A stretch of DNA of 64,000 nt, from assembly GCF_014650755.1 (NCBI RefSeq), contig NZ_BMVO01000015.1, positions 95,850 to 159,849 on the forward strand, written 5' to 3'. This document shows, piece by piece, positions 35,258 through 47,947 of this stretch. This stretch comes from Streptomyces chryseus. GTDB taxonomy: Bacteria; Actinomycetota; Actinomycetes; Streptomycetales; Streptomycetaceae. The notes beneath the pieces were generated by a model. It made no database searches, was not told the DNA's origin, and saw only the letters and a list, made by a program, of their open reading frames with translations. Positions within the stretch are counted from its first letter, which is position 1. Every line of letters starts with the position of its first letter. Both the position numbers and the translations under genes were made by a program.

Positions 35258-36172
35258 ATGGTTGGAGCCGGGGCATCCCCCCTTGTACGCGCCGAGTACT
35301 TCGTCTGGCTGACCGCCCGCGTCCTCGAACAGCGGCGGTTCGCCTACCACTTCCTGGACGGCGGTGGCGACGCGGTCGAAGCGGCGCTCGCCCCGTTCCA
35401 GGGTGAGGACGGTGGTTACGGCTACGCCCTGGAACCTGATCTGCGCGGTCCCGTGAGCCAGCCGTTGCACGTCGCGCACGCGCTGCGCGTCCTCGATTCC
35501 ATCGGCCGTTGCGAGGGCCCCCGGGTGGAGCGGTTGTGCCGCTATCTGTCCGAGGTGTCGACGAAGGAGGGGGCCCTTCCGGCGGTGCACCCTTCGCTGC
35601 GCGGTTATCCGGCCGCGCCCTTCATTCCGGTGGTCGACGACCCTCCGAGTGATCTCCTGGCGACGGGCCCGGTGGTGGGGGTGCTGCACCGCAACGAGGT
35701 GTGGCACGCGTGGCTCTTCAGGGCCACCGACTTCTGCTGGGCCGCCGTCGAGGCGCTGGAGAAGTCGCATCCGTACGAGATCCAGGCGGCGCTCGTCTTC
35801 CTGGACGGCGTGCCCGACCGGACGCGGGCGCGCGCCGCCGCGGACCGGCTCGGCCGGCTGGTGCGCGAGCAGCGGCTCGTGGTGCTGGATCCGGCGCGGG
35901 CCGGGGAGGAGCCGGTCGCCGAGGGGTACGCCCCGGGCGAGCACCACTTCGCGTACGACTACGCCCGTACGCCGGGGTCGCTCGCCCGTGGCTGGTTCAC
36001 CGACGAGGAGATGGGCCGCTCGCTGGACTTCCTCGCCGCGGCGCAGGAGGAGGACGGGGGCTGGCCGGTCCGCTGGCGGCAGTGGGCTCCGGGAACGGCC
36101 CTGGAGGCGCGTCCGGCCGTGACGATCGACGCGCTGCTGACGCTGCGGGCGTACGGGCGCGCCATCGGCTGA
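35258..36172 (+). CDS. Alpha/alpha-toroid (prenyltransferase/cyclase-like) protein of unknown function
   Basis: The 304-residue protein has repeated Gly- and Trp-containing elements resembling QW motifs: FQGEDGGYGYALEPDLRGP near residue 50 and AAQEEDGGWPVRWRQW near residue 260, with Pro/Leu-rich helices between. That pattern points to an alpha/alpha toroid like terpene cyclases or prenyltransferase beta subunits. I see no DXDD or other acid motif of a cyclase, so catalysis is not supported. The ATG at 35258 starts the open frame sensibly. It is a single gene between a divergent DUF3046 unit and a convergent AzlD gene. Confidence 0.7.
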   Translation: MVGAGASPLVRAEYFVWLTARVLEQRRFAYHFLDGGGDAVEAALAPFQGEDGGYGYALEPDLRGPVSQPLHVAHALRVLDSIGRCEGPRVERLCRYLSEVSTKEGALPAVHPSLRGYPAAPFIPVVDDPPSDLLATGPVVGVLHRNEVWHAWLFRATDFCWAAVEALEKSHPYEIQAALVFLDGVPDRTRARAAADRLGRLVREQRLVVLDPARAGEEPVAEGYAPGEHHFAYDYARTPGSLARGWFTDEEMGRSLDFLAAAQEEDGGWPVRWRQWAPGTALEARPAVTIDALLTLRAYGRAIG

Positions 36173-36186
36173 GCGCGGGTGCGGTC

Positions 36187-36228
36187 TCCCACGGCGGCGG
36201 GGCGGCGACGATGCTCGCCGCCGTGGGA
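36187..36228. terminator. Bidirectional terminator between the toroid protein and azlD
   Basis: TCCCACGGCGGCG (36187-36199) and its complement (36216-36228) pair over 13 bp with a 16-nt loop, between convergent genes. Confidence 0.7.
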
Positions 36229-36238
36229 CGGACTGTCT

Positions 36239-36547
36239 TCAGCCGCCGACCGCCCGTACTCCGGCCGTGACGGCCACCGCGGCTCCGATCACGACGAGGA
36301 AGGGGGCGCGCAGGACGAGCGCGAGCGCAGCCGCCGCGAGTCCCGCGCCCCGTGCGTCCAGGACCAGGTGCTGCCCCGTGCTGAAGGTCTGCTGGGCGGT
36401 GAGCGCGGCCAGCAGGGCCACCGGCAGCAGGGCGGCCAGGCGCTTGACGAGCGGGCGTTCCAGGGCGCCCGCGGGCACCAGCAGGCCGAGCAGCTTGACG
36501 AGGTAGCAGCCGACGGCGGTTGCGCCGATCGCGATCCACACGGTCAT
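36239..36547 (-). CDS. azlD: AzlD-family branched-chain amino acid exporter subunit
   Basis: The 102-residue protein has three or four membrane helices (WIAIGATAVGCYLVKLLGLL, AALLPVALLAALTA, APFLVVIGAAVAVTAGVRA), as AzlD small subunits do. Its ATG overlaps the azlC stop as ATGA, so both are made together; together they are expected to export valine, leucine, isoleucine or analogues. The first gene of the unit is the AraC-type regulator. Small and hydrophobic, with no other features. Confidence 0.88.
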   Translation of the reverse strand: MTVWIAIGATAVGCYLVKLLGLLVPAGALERPLVKRLAALLPVALLAALTAQQTFSTGQHLVLDARGAGLAAAALALVLRAPFLVVIGAAVAVTAGVRAVGG

Positions 36548-37329
36548 CGCGCGTCCTCCTTCGCGGTACGGCGGGCCTTGCGGCCCTGGGCGTAGAGCAG
36601 CGCCGGGGCGGCGAGTGCGGCGACGAGCACCGGCACGCCGGCCGGCAGGACGGGCAGGAGGCCGAGGGCCAGGAGCACCGCGAGGCCCGCGACGGCGCGT
36701 TCCGTGCCGGTACGGAGCATGGGGGCGAGCAGGGCGAGGAAGACGGCGGGGCTCGCGGCGTCCAGGCCCCACGCGTCGGTGTCGCCGATGGCCTCGGCGC
36801 CCAGGGCTCCGACGAGGGTGGTGAGGTTCCACAGCACGTACAGGCTCAGCCCGGTGACGGTGAAGCCCAGCCGGGCACTGCGGCGCGAGGGCTGCGCGAG
36901 CGTCACGGCCGTGGTCTCGTCGATCACCCAGTGCGCGGCGAAGGGACGTACGAAGCGGGGCAGGGCCAAGAGCTGGGAAAGCCGCAGCCCGTAGAAGGCG
37001 TTGCGTACGCCGAGGAAGAAGGCGCCGGCGGCGGCGGTGAACGGATTGCCGCCCGCCGCGAGCGCTCCGACGAGTGCGAACTGGGAGGCCCCCGTGAACA
37101 CGAGGAGGCTGAGCGCGCACGTCTGGAGCAGGCTGAGGCCCGATCCCGCCGAGGTCACCCCGAAGGCGAAGCCGGACAGACCGACGGCGACGCCCACGGC
37201 GAGCGCGTCACGGACGACGGCGCTGTCCGCCTTGTCCTCGGCCGGTGCGGTCGGTGCGGTCGGTGCGGTCGGTGCGGTGGACGCGGTCGGTGGTGTGCGT
37301 ATCGCTGGGGGTGAGGTCTGTTCTGCCAC
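36544..37329 (-). CDS. azlC: AzlC-family branched-chain amino acid exporter subunit
   Basis: The 261-residue membrane protein has the AzlC core: ALAVGVAVGLSGFAFGVTS, SLLVFTGASQFALVGALAAG, FFLGVRNAFYGLRLSQLL and HWVIDETTAVTLAQ. The first 33 residues are a Thr/Ala/Pro repeat (APTAPTAPTAP) encoded by a 9-bp tandem repeat. The gene follows the AraC regulator by 10 bp and overlaps azlD, so the three form one transcript. Function as a branched-chain amino acid exporter follows family knowledge. Confidence 0.9.
   Translation of the reverse strand: MAEQTSPPAIRTPPTASTAPTAPTAPTAPAEDKADSAVVRDALAVGVAVGLSGFAFGVTSAGSGLSLLQTCALSLLVFTGASQFALVGALAAGGNPFTAAAGAFFLGVRNAFYGLRLSQLLALPRFVRPFAAHWVIDETTAVTLAQPSRRSARLGFTVTGLSLYVLWNLTTLVGALGAEAIGDTDAWGLDAASPAVFLALLAPMLRTGTERAVAGLAVLLALGLLPVLPAGVPVLVAALAAPALLYAQGRKARRTAKEDAR
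37243..37278. repeat. Four tandem 9-bp repeats in azlC
   Basis: CGGTGCGGT occurs four times without mismatch (37243-37278), coding on the minus strand for Thr-Ala-Pro units. Because the unit is a multiple of three, copy changes would keep the reading frame. Confidence 0.85.
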
Positions 37330-37339
37330 GTCAGGGACG

Positions 37340-38218
37340 TTACGACGGATCGCCGGGCCCGGTCTTGTACGTTCTTGCGCGCTCCCGCTGGTAGGCGCCG
37401 GGCGGCACTCCGACGATCCGGGTGAAGTGCCGGTTCAGATGCGGCTGGTCGCTGAACCCGACCGCTGCGGCCGCGTCCACGGGGGCGGTGCCGGCCTCCA
37501 GGAGCCGCCGGGCGCTGCGCACGCGCGCGTTGGTGAGCCAGGTGTGGGGCGGCATGCCGTACGCCGACTTGAACGCGCGCAGGAGCGCGAACGGACCGGT
37601 CCCGAGTTCGTTCGCGAGCTGTTCCAGGGAAGGGGGCTGCGCCATGCGTTCTTCGAGGAGGCTCTTGGCGAGGGCCGCCGTGCGCGCTCCGGCGGCGGTC
37701 GGCGCCCGTGGGGGCAGTGCCCGGCCGTGCCGGCGCAGGAGTCTGGCGACGGCGACACGGAGCAGACTGTCGGCGGCGAGGGCGTTGCCCTCCTCGGCCG
37801 CCTGGTGCACCGCGCGGATGAGCCGGGCGGTGTCGGCGTCCTCGACGATGGTCTCGGCGAAACCGGCCGTTCCGCGCAGGCTCGTCGTCTCGTCGGCGAT
37901 GCCGGCGACCACGTCCGCCGAGGGGTAGAGGGTGGCGTACGACCAGCCTTCGGGCACGCCGGCGTGGGCGGAGTGCGGCACCTCAGGGTTGATCATGACG
38001 ACGGTGCCGGGGCGGGCCCTGATCGTGCCCTCCGGCATGACCACGTCCTCGATGCCGCGGAACACCGCGCCGAAGACGTACCCCTCGTGGCTGTGCCGCG
38101 CGAAGGAGTGGCGTACGTAGCGGGCCCGCAGCAGGTCGAGGCCGGGGACGCCCGGGTACTGCCAGTGCCGTGCCCACTCGCCCGCGTTCCGCGCCTCCGT
38201 CGTCGCCATACCTTCCAT
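37340..38218 (-). CDS. AraC-family transcriptional regulator (AzlC/AzlD-linked)
   Basis: The 292-residue protein has an N-terminal cupin sensor domain (FARHSHEGYVFGAVFRG, GTVVMINPEVPHSAHA) and a C-terminal pair of helix-turn-helix elements (LEQLANELGTGPFALLRAF, AAAVGFSDQPHLNRHFTRI, GVPPGAYQRERA). The gene lies 10 bp before azlC on the same strand, a linkage seen often, so it probably controls that exporter in response to an amino acid. ATG at 38218 is used; ATG at 38209 is an alternative, since GGAAGG would lie too close to it to act as a ribosome site. Confidence 0.9.
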   Translation of the reverse strand: MEGMATTEARNAGEWARHWQYPGVPGLDLLRARYVRHSFARHSHEGYVFGAVFRGIEDVVMPEGTIRARPGTVVMINPEVPHSAHAGVPEGWSYATLYPSADVVAGIADETTSLRGTAGFAETIVEDADTARLIRAVHQAAEEGNALAADSLLRVAVARLLRRHGRALPPRAPTAAGARTAALAKSLLEERMAQPPSLEQLANELGTGPFALLRAFKSAYGMPPHTWLTNARVRSARRLLEAGTAPVDAAAAVGFSDQPHLNRHFTRIVGVPPGAYQRERARTYKTGPGDPS

Positions 38219-38300
38219 TCTGCGCCGTGCCGCGCCCCGCTGACCTGGGCGTCCATGTCCCGGACGCCCGTTGTCAGTGGTCGGGTGCACGATGGGGGAC

Positions 38301-42935
<4,635 letters not shown>

Positions 42936-43122
42936 CGGGCCCGCGTCCCCACCCCCCTGCCGTCCGCCGACCGGGATCGCCCCCGGCCCCGGGCCGGCGG
43001 TCGAGGACGCCCCGCGACCCCAGGGCCGAAAGGGGCCCGCACCCGCCCCGACGACCCTGCCTCACCACTCGCACCGCTGGTGCGACGCGAACGCGCCCCG
43101 ACCGAGACGGGTCCCCCAAGCC

Positions 43123-43142
43123 CCCACCCACCCACCCACCCA
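43123..43142. repeat. CCCA tetranucleotide repeat in 270-bp lhr-nei spacer
   Basis: Five perfect CCCA units (43123-43142) occupy the middle of the 42936-43205 spacer. The rest of the spacer is C-rich with no coding signal and no clear hairpin. The opposite strand is TGGG-rich. Confidence 0.7.
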
Positions 43143-43205
43143 CCACACGATCGACCGCGCCGCCCAGACAACCCGCCCCCACCCGACCCACCGCATCATG
43201 GACCC

Positions 43206-44003
43206 ATGCCCGAAGGAGACACCGTCTGGCAGGCCGCCCAGCGCCTGCACACCGCCCTGGCCGGGCACACCCTCACCCGCGCCGACCTCCGCGTCCCCCG
43301 TTTCGCCACCTCCGACCTGACCGGCCGCACCGTCCTGGACGTGACCCCGCGCGGCAAACACCTCCTCACCCGCGTCGAGGGCGGCCTCACGCTCCACTCC
43401 CACCTCGGCATGGAAGGCGCCTGGAAGATCTACGCCCCCACCGAACGGTGGCGCGGCGGCCCCACCCACCAGATCCGCGCCATCCTCGGCACCGAGGAGC
43501 GCACCGCGGTGGGCTACCGCCTTCCCGTACTCGAACTCCTGCGCACCCAGGACGAGGCCGAGGCCGTCGGCCACCTCGGCCCCGACCTCCTCGGCCCCGA
43601 CTGGGACCCCGACGAGGCGCTCCGCCGGCTCCTCGCCACCCCCGAGCGCCCCCTCGGCGAGGCCCTCCTCGACCAGCGCAATCTCGCCGGTATCGGGAAC
43701 GTCTACAAGTGCGAGCTGTGCTTCTACGCCCGGGTGACCCCCTGGCTGCCCATTGGCGAACTGCCCGCCCCCGAACGCCTGGTCGCCGCGGCCAAGCGCG
43801 TCCTGGAAGCCAACCGCGACCGCCCCCGCCGCCGCACCACCCTGCGCGAACGCGCCCCCACACCTCTCGCGTACGTGTACGGCCGCGCCGGCCGCCCCTG
43901 CCTGCGCTGCGGCACCACGATCCGCCACGCCGAACAGGGCGACCCCGGCCGCCTCCGCCCCACCTACTGGTGCCCCCACTGCCAGTCGGGCCCGACTCCC
44001 TGA
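43206..44003 (+). CDS. nei: Fpg/Nei family DNA glycosylase (endonuclease VIII type)
   Basis: Nei removes oxidised pyrimidines and nicks the strand. The 265-residue enzyme starts MPEGDTVWQAAQRL, giving the N-terminal Pro nucleophile after Met removal and the Glu3 catalytic residue. It has the helix-two-turns-helix region LLDQRNLAGIGNVYKCELCF and a C-terminal zinc finger CLRCGTTIRHAEQG followed by CPHC. The start is fixed because the Pro must be residue 2. Lhr just upstream on the same strand suggests a shared repair role. No operator was seen. Confidence 0.94.
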   Translation: MPEGDTVWQAAQRLHTALAGHTLTRADLRVPRFATSDLTGRTVLDVTPRGKHLLTRVEGGLTLHSHLGMEGAWKIYAPTERWRGGPTHQIRAILGTEERTAVGYRLPVLELLRTQDEAEAVGHLGPDLLGPDWDPDEALRRLLATPERPLGEALLDQRNLAGIGNVYKCELCFYARVTPWLPIGELPAPERLVAAAKRVLEANRDRPRRRTTLRERAPTPLAYVYGRAGRPCLRCGTTIRHAEQGDPGRLRPTYWCPHCQSGPTP

Positions 44004-44065
44004 CCGGCATACCGCCACCCGCATGATAGTTGACGCCCCGTCAGATCCGGTCGTACCGTCCCCGC

Positions 44066-44830
44066 ATGGCTCTCACGGCGTACGACCTCACCGGCCGCAC
44101 CGCGCTCGTCACCGGCGCCGCGAGCGGCATCGGCCGGGCGAGCGCGCTCCTGCTCGCCGAAGCCGGCGCCACGGTCCACTGCGCGGACCGCGACGAGCCG
44201 GGCCTCCATGAGACCACCACCCTGATCACCAAGGCGGGCGGCACCGCTCGCCCGCACACCCTGGACGTCACCGACCGCCCCCGTCTCGCGGAGGCGGTGG
44301 CGGCAGCCGGCCGTGTCGACATCCTCGCGGCCGTCGCCGGGATCATGCACCACAGCACAGTCCTGGAGACCCGCGACGAGGATCTCGACCGCGTCCTCGC
44401 GGTCAATTTCAAGGGGGTGCTGTACGCCTGCCAGGAGGCGGCCCGCGCCATGATCGCCGCCGGGACCCCCGGCAGCATCGTCACCATGGCGTCGGGCGCG
44501 GTGGACGCGGCCCATGCCGGCCTGCTCTGCTACAGCACGGCCAAGGCCGCCGTCGTACAGCTCACCAGGACGCTCGCCACGGAACTGGGCCCCCACCGCA
44601 TCCGCGTGAACGCCGTGGCGCCCGGCTGGGTCCGCACCCCCATGACCGACCGCCACGACGCGACGCTCCAGCACCGGACCGAGGCCGCCATGGCCGGGGC
44701 GTCACCGCTGGGGCGCGTGGGCGAGCCCGAGGACATCGCACACGCCGTACTGCACCTGGCGTCCGACGCCTCCGCCTTCACGACAGGCCAGATCCTCCGC
44801 CCCAACGGCGGCGTCCTGATGCCCTGGTAG
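44066..44830 (+). CDS. SDR-family NAD(P)-dependent oxidoreductase
   Basis: The 254-residue short-chain dehydrogenase has the cofactor motif TGAASGIGRAS, the D61-like site TLDVTDRPRL, the catalytic Ser in IVTMASGAVDAAHAG, the active-site YSTAK, and the IRVNAVAPGWVRTPM loop. Length and motifs are those of classical SDRs. The ATG at 44066 is the natural start. Nothing around it indicates a substrate: nei precedes it and a C-rich repeat spacer follows. Confidence 0.9.
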   Translation: MALTAYDLTGRTALVTGAASGIGRASALLLAEAGATVHCADRDEPGLHETTTLITKAGGTARPHTLDVTDRPRLAEAVAAAGRVDILAAVAGIMHHSTVLETRDEDLDRVLAVNFKGVLYACQEAARAMIAAGTPGSIVTMASGAVDAAHAGLLCYSTAKAAVVQLTRTLATELGPHRIRVNAVAPGWVRTPMTDRHDATLQHRTEAAMAGASPLGRVGEPEDIAHAVLHLASDASAFTTGQILRPNGGVLMPW

Positions 44831-44847
44831 CCCCCACGCCCCCACGC

Positions 44848-44889
44848 CCCCCGGCCCCCGACCCCCGGCCCCCGGCCCCCGGCCCCCGG
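44848..44889. repeat. Six 7-bp CCCCCGG tandem repeats downstream of the SDR gene
   Basis: Six units of CCCCCGG (one CCCCCGA) fill 44848-44889 in the 178-bp spacer 44831-45008. The minus strand has runs of five Gs and could fold as a G-quadruplex. No other coding or hairpin signal was seen in the spacer. Confidence 0.8.
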
Positions 44890-45008
44890 CACAGCCCACC
44901 CCCCACCACAGGCCCACCCGCGCTCCGAACCCGCACCCCGGAACTCGCCCCCGTCCCGCATCCACCCCCTCGGTCCCCTCGCCCCAGCCACCCGCGCAAC
45001 CACTCCCC

Positions 45009-45380
45009 CTACTCGCCCCGCCCTCTCCCCGGACCACCCCTGCGCCGCACCCCGGCCGCCCCCCGCCGCAGCGCCCGGACGCCCCCACGTCCGAGCGCCC
45101 GCGCGAGCCGGGCAGCGGCGCCATCCCCCGCCCCCCGCGCACGAGGAGCCCCGCGCCGGCGCCCCCCGTCCACCCCGGCCGCAGCCGCCGACACCGCGTG
45201 GACCGGCAGCAGGCTCAGCCCCCAACCGCCCGCCGCCACCGCACCCTCCACGACGCCCGCCCGCTCCGGCACCAGCACGAGCCGCAGCACGGCGCACCAC
45301 CACACCGCACTGAGCACCAGCACCGGAATCAGCACCGGCACCAGGACCGGCCGGCGTCGCCAGAAGTCACGCCATGCCAT
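45009..45380 (-). CDS. Small membrane protein, uncharacterised
   Basis: The 123-residue frame begins MAWRDFWRRRPVLVPVLIPV and has one or two hydrophobic helices (VLVPVLIPVLVLSAVWWCAVL, GGWGLSLLPVHAVSAAAAG) followed by an Arg/Gly/Ala-rich basic C-terminus. It has GGAGGAGG 5-13 nt before the ATG, and codon third positions are mainly G or C. The sequence could also be only weakly constrained. I recognise no family. It is followed by the 7-bp repeat tract and lies 131 bp beyond the end of dps, which is upstream on the same strand. Confidence 0.55.
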   Translation of the reverse strand: MAWRDFWRRRPVLVPVLIPVLVLSAVWWCAVLRLVLVPERAGVVEGAVAAGGWGLSLLPVHAVSAAAAGVDGGRRRGAPRARGAGDGAAARLARALGRGGVRALRRGAAGVRRRGGPGRGRGE

Positions 45381-45511
45381 GGCTGCCTCCTCCGACCGAC
45401 GCTAGACGGGCCCCCGTACACGCCGGGAGGGCGCACCGGATGCACACCCCGGCGCACCCGCCCGCACCAGACACCGCACGCGCCCGCGCTCTGCGCCCCC
45501 GCTCGCCGCGC

Positions 45512-45982
45512 CTACTCGCTCTCGGCCTGGAACATCCACGCGTGCTTCTCGAGATCCGCCGTCAGCCCGATGATGATGTCCTGGCTCACCGGATCCGGAT
45601 CGGCGGTCGCCTGGATCCGCTCCCGCATACGCCCGACCACGACACCGAGCGCGTCCACCAGGATCCGTACGGCGTCCACGTCCTTGATCCACCCCGACGG
45701 CACCTCCCGGATCGCCGTCGCCCGCGCCACGCTCGCGGACCGCCCGTCCGGATTGACGCCCAGCGCCGACGCCCGCTCCGCGACCGAGTCGGAGTGCAGC
45801 CTCGCCGTGCCGACGACCTCGTCGAGTTGCAGGTGTACCGACCGGAAGCGCGGTCCGATCACGTTCCAGTGAACCTGCTTGGCCACCAGCGACAGGTCCA
45901 CGAGGTCCACGAGCGCGCCCTGCAGGGCCTCGCCCACCACCTTGAGATCCGCCTCGGGCAGGGTGCTCTTCACTACAGACAT
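45512..45982 (-). CDS. dps: Dps-family DNA-binding ferritin-like protein
   Basis: Dps stores iron and shields DNA in stress. The 156-residue protein has the ferroxidase helices: LSLVAKQVHWNVIGPRFRSVH carries the His in the characteristic KQxHWN motif, and LDEVVGTARLHSDSVAERA carries the acidic ligands. The end reads IIGLTADLEKHAWMFQAESE. The ATG at 45982 has GAGGAGG about 7 nt upstream. S. coelicolor has three Dps proteins; position next to clgR suggests the DpsB-type, but that rests on synteny. A terminator for clgR separates it from that gene. Confidence 0.93.
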   Translation of the reverse strand: MSVVKSTLPEADLKVVGEALQGALVDLVDLSLVAKQVHWNVIGPRFRSVHLQLDEVVGTARLHSDSVAERASALGVNPDGRSASVARATAIREVPSGWIKDVDAVRILVDALGVVVGRMRERIQATADPDPVSQDIIIGLTADLEKHAWMFQAESE

Positions 45983-46092
45983 CCGTTTTCCTCCTCGGGG
46001 AACCGGCTCGCGCGGGGAACCAGCACGGTTCAGCCCCTCGCCGTCCCACCACCATGGCACAAATGCCCCAAAACGGTCACGTGAGGGCATGC

Positions 46093-46132
46093 GGGAGCCC
46101 CGGGGGTCTCCAGGACCCACCGGGGCTCTCCC
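46093..46132 (-). terminator. Terminator of clgR
   Basis: GGGAGCCCCGG (46093-46103) pairs with the C-rich arm ending at 46132, with one unpaired base. It lies between the end of clgR and the start of dps on the minus strand. Confidence 0.5.
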
Positions 46133-46177
46133 ACAAGCATCAGACCGCTGTCACCGCGGTCGCGGCAGCCACCGCGG

Positions 46178-46558
46178 TCAGGCGGCGACCACGTCCACCG
46201 CTTCCGCGGGTGCCTTGATCGTCACCCGCTCCGGTGGCACACCTGCCACCGACGTCACCGAAACGGAATTGAGCATCGGGCGTACCGGTGGACGCACCGG
46301 CTCGCTCGCAGCCGACACCGCCAGCTCAGCCAGCGACAACTCATCACTCACTTCGCGCATGAGCTCGGACATCCGTACATCGAGCGCGTCGCAGATAGCG
46401 GAGAGCAGTTCGGAGGAAGCCTCCTTCTGCCCCCGCTCCACCTCGGATAGATAGCCGAGTGAGACTCGGGCGGACGAGGAGACTTCGCGCAGAGTACGGC
46501 CCTGGCGCTGGCGCTGCCGACGCAGCACGTCACCAAGCAGGCGACGGAGCAGAATCAT
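46178..46558 (-). CDS. clgR: ClgR-type XRE-family regulator
   Basis: ClgR activates protease genes such as clpP1clpP2 and lon. The 126-residue protein has an XRE helix-turn-helix (GRTLREVSSSARVSLGYLSE, VERGQKEASSELLSAICDAL). It ends in Ala-Ala (VDVVAA). From the literature on S. lividans as I remember it, this C-terminal pair of alanines makes ClgR a ClpP substrate. ATG at 46558 has GAGGGAG about 7 nt upstream. Direct neighbours are dps and cinA on the same strand. The conserved placement beside cinA and pgsA is typical of actinomycetes. Confidence 0.93.
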   Translation of the reverse strand: MILLRRLLGDVLRRQRQRQGRTLREVSSSARVSLGYLSEVERGQKEASSELLSAICDALDVRMSELMREVSDELSLAELAVSAASEPVRPPVRPMLNSVSVTSVAGVPPERVTIKAPAEAVDVVAA

Positions 46559-46667
46559 CGGTGGCTCCCTCCTCGGACCGCGTAGCCGCATCCTTCACGC
46601 CCCACCGTACCGCCTCGCGCTGCGGCCGTGCGGGGAGCGATGTCGTGTTCACTCAGGGCTGCAAACA

Positions 46668-47216
46668 TCAATTCCCCCCGTTCTGTTCCGTATCCTGTGC
46701 CCGCGCATTCTCGTTCAGTTCGCCGGAGAGCAGGGTCAGTACGCTCCGCACACTCTCCATACGGATTACCGCCCGGTCCCCGTTCAACCTCAACCGGGTC
46801 ACTTTCCCGGCTCCGTCCGGCCCCGCCACCGCCACGAACACCGTCCCGACGGGCTGCCCGTCCTGGGCGTCGGGCCCCGCGACCCCGGTGGTCGCGATGC
46901 CCCAGCCCGCATTGAGCACCCGCCGCACGCCTGCCGCCATCTGCCGCGCGACCTCGGCGTCCACGGCCCCGCGCTGCTCCAGAAGCGCCGCGTCTACCCC
47001 GAGCACGTCCCGCTTCAGCTCCGTCGCGTACGCCGTGACGGCTCCGCGGAAGGCTCGCGACGCCCCGGGCACGGCGGTCAGCTCCGCGGCCACCAGTCCT
47101 CCGGTGAGGGATTCGGCGACGGCGAGCGTCTCCCCCCGCCCGGCCAGCAGCTCCAGCACCTCAGCGGCGCCACCGGCGACCTGCGCCGCCTCCTGCGCCT
47201 CAGCCGCATCACTCAC
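46668..47216 (-). CDS. cinA: CinA-family protein (nicotinamide-nucleotide amidohydrolase domain)
   Basis: The 182-residue protein is the single CinA C-terminal domain (PncC-like): GETLAVAESLTGGLVAAELTA, AFRGAVTAYATELKRDVLGV, GWGIATTGVAGPDAQDGQPVGT. Such domains deamidate nicotinamide mononucleotide. The N-terminal molybdopterin-like domain of full CinA is absent, which is usual in actinomycetes. The start is uncertain: GTG at 47216 is preferred, but a GTG at 47297 would overlap the pgsA stop (GTGA) and add 27 residues. It follows pgsA on the same strand and belongs to the rimO-pgsA-cinA run. Confidence 0.88.
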   Translation of the reverse strand: MSDAAEAQEAAQVAGGAAEVLELLAGRGETLAVAESLTGGLVAAELTAVPGASRAFRGAVTAYATELKRDVLGVDAALLEQRGAVDAEVARQMAAGVRRVLNAGWGIATTGVAGPDAQDGQPVGTVFVAVAGPDGAGKVTRLRLNGDRAVIRMESVRSVLTLLSGELNENARAQDTEQNGGN

Positions 47217-47293
47217 GCCTCGCACAGTCCCCAGAGCCTCAGCGGGGCACCTGGCGCCTCCGGCGCCCCTGGCGTCCTCCACCGTCCCGCCCG

Positions 47294-47947
47294 TCACCGC
47301 GACGACTCCGCCGCGATGCCGGCCCGCCGCAGCACGATCGCCTGGCGCACGTAGTCCAGCCCGGTCACCACCGTCAGCACGACCGCCGCCGCCATCACCC
47401 AGAACCGCAGTGTCGCGAGCGGCCCGGTGAGCGCCAGCACGTACATCCCGACCGCCACGCCCTGCATGAGCGTCTTCATCTTGCCGCCGCGGCTGGCCGG
47501 AATGACTCCGTGCCTGATCACCCAGAAGCGCAGCACGGTGATGCCCAGCTCCCGGAACAGAATGACGCCCGTGACCCACCAGGGCAGATCCCCGAGCGCC
47601 GACAGACACAGCAGCGCCGCGCCCATGATCGCCTTGTCGGCGATGGGGTCGGCGATCTTCCCGAAGTCGGTGACCAGATTGTACGTACGGGCGAGGTGCC
47701 CGTCGAAGATGTCGGTGATCATCGCGACGGCGAACGCCGCCCAGGCCCAGGCGCGCCAGGCCGGGTCGTACCCGCCGTCCTGGAGCATCAGCACCACGAA
47801 GCCGGGCACCAGCACCAGCCGCATCATGGTCAGGAGGTTGGCGACGTTCCACAGGCTGGCCTGATTGACGGCCGCAGCGCCCAGCTTGCCGCCGGGCGCC
47901 GGCTTCGCGCCGGTTCCACCGGCAGCGGATGCCGGGACTCCGGTCAT
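47294..47947 (-). CDS. pgsA: CDP-diacylglycerol--glycerol-3-phosphate 3-phosphatidyltransferase
   Basis: PgsA makes phosphatidylglycerol phosphate. The 217-residue membrane enzyme has the CDP-alcohol phosphotransferase motif D-x2-DG-x2-AR-x-G-x3-D-x3-D visible as DIFDGHLARTYNLVTDFGKI followed by ADPIAD. Several hydrophobic helices span the protein (LVLVPGFVVLML, WAAFAVAMI, VGMYVLALTGPLATL). The start ATG at 47947 overlaps the stop of rimO as ATGA. Streptomycetes have other paralogues; this is the copy next to rimO and cinA. Confidence 0.92.
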   Translation of the reverse strand: MTGVPASAAGGTGAKPAPGGKLGAAAVNQASLWNVANLLTMMRLVLVPGFVVLMLQDGGYDPAWRAWAWAAFAVAMITDIFDGHLARTYNLVTDFGKIADPIADKAIMGAALLCLSALGDLPWWVTGVILFRELGITVLRFWVIRHGVIPASRGGKMKTLMQGVAVGMYVLALTGPLATLRFWVMAAAVVLTVVTGLDYVRQAIVLRRAGIAAESSR

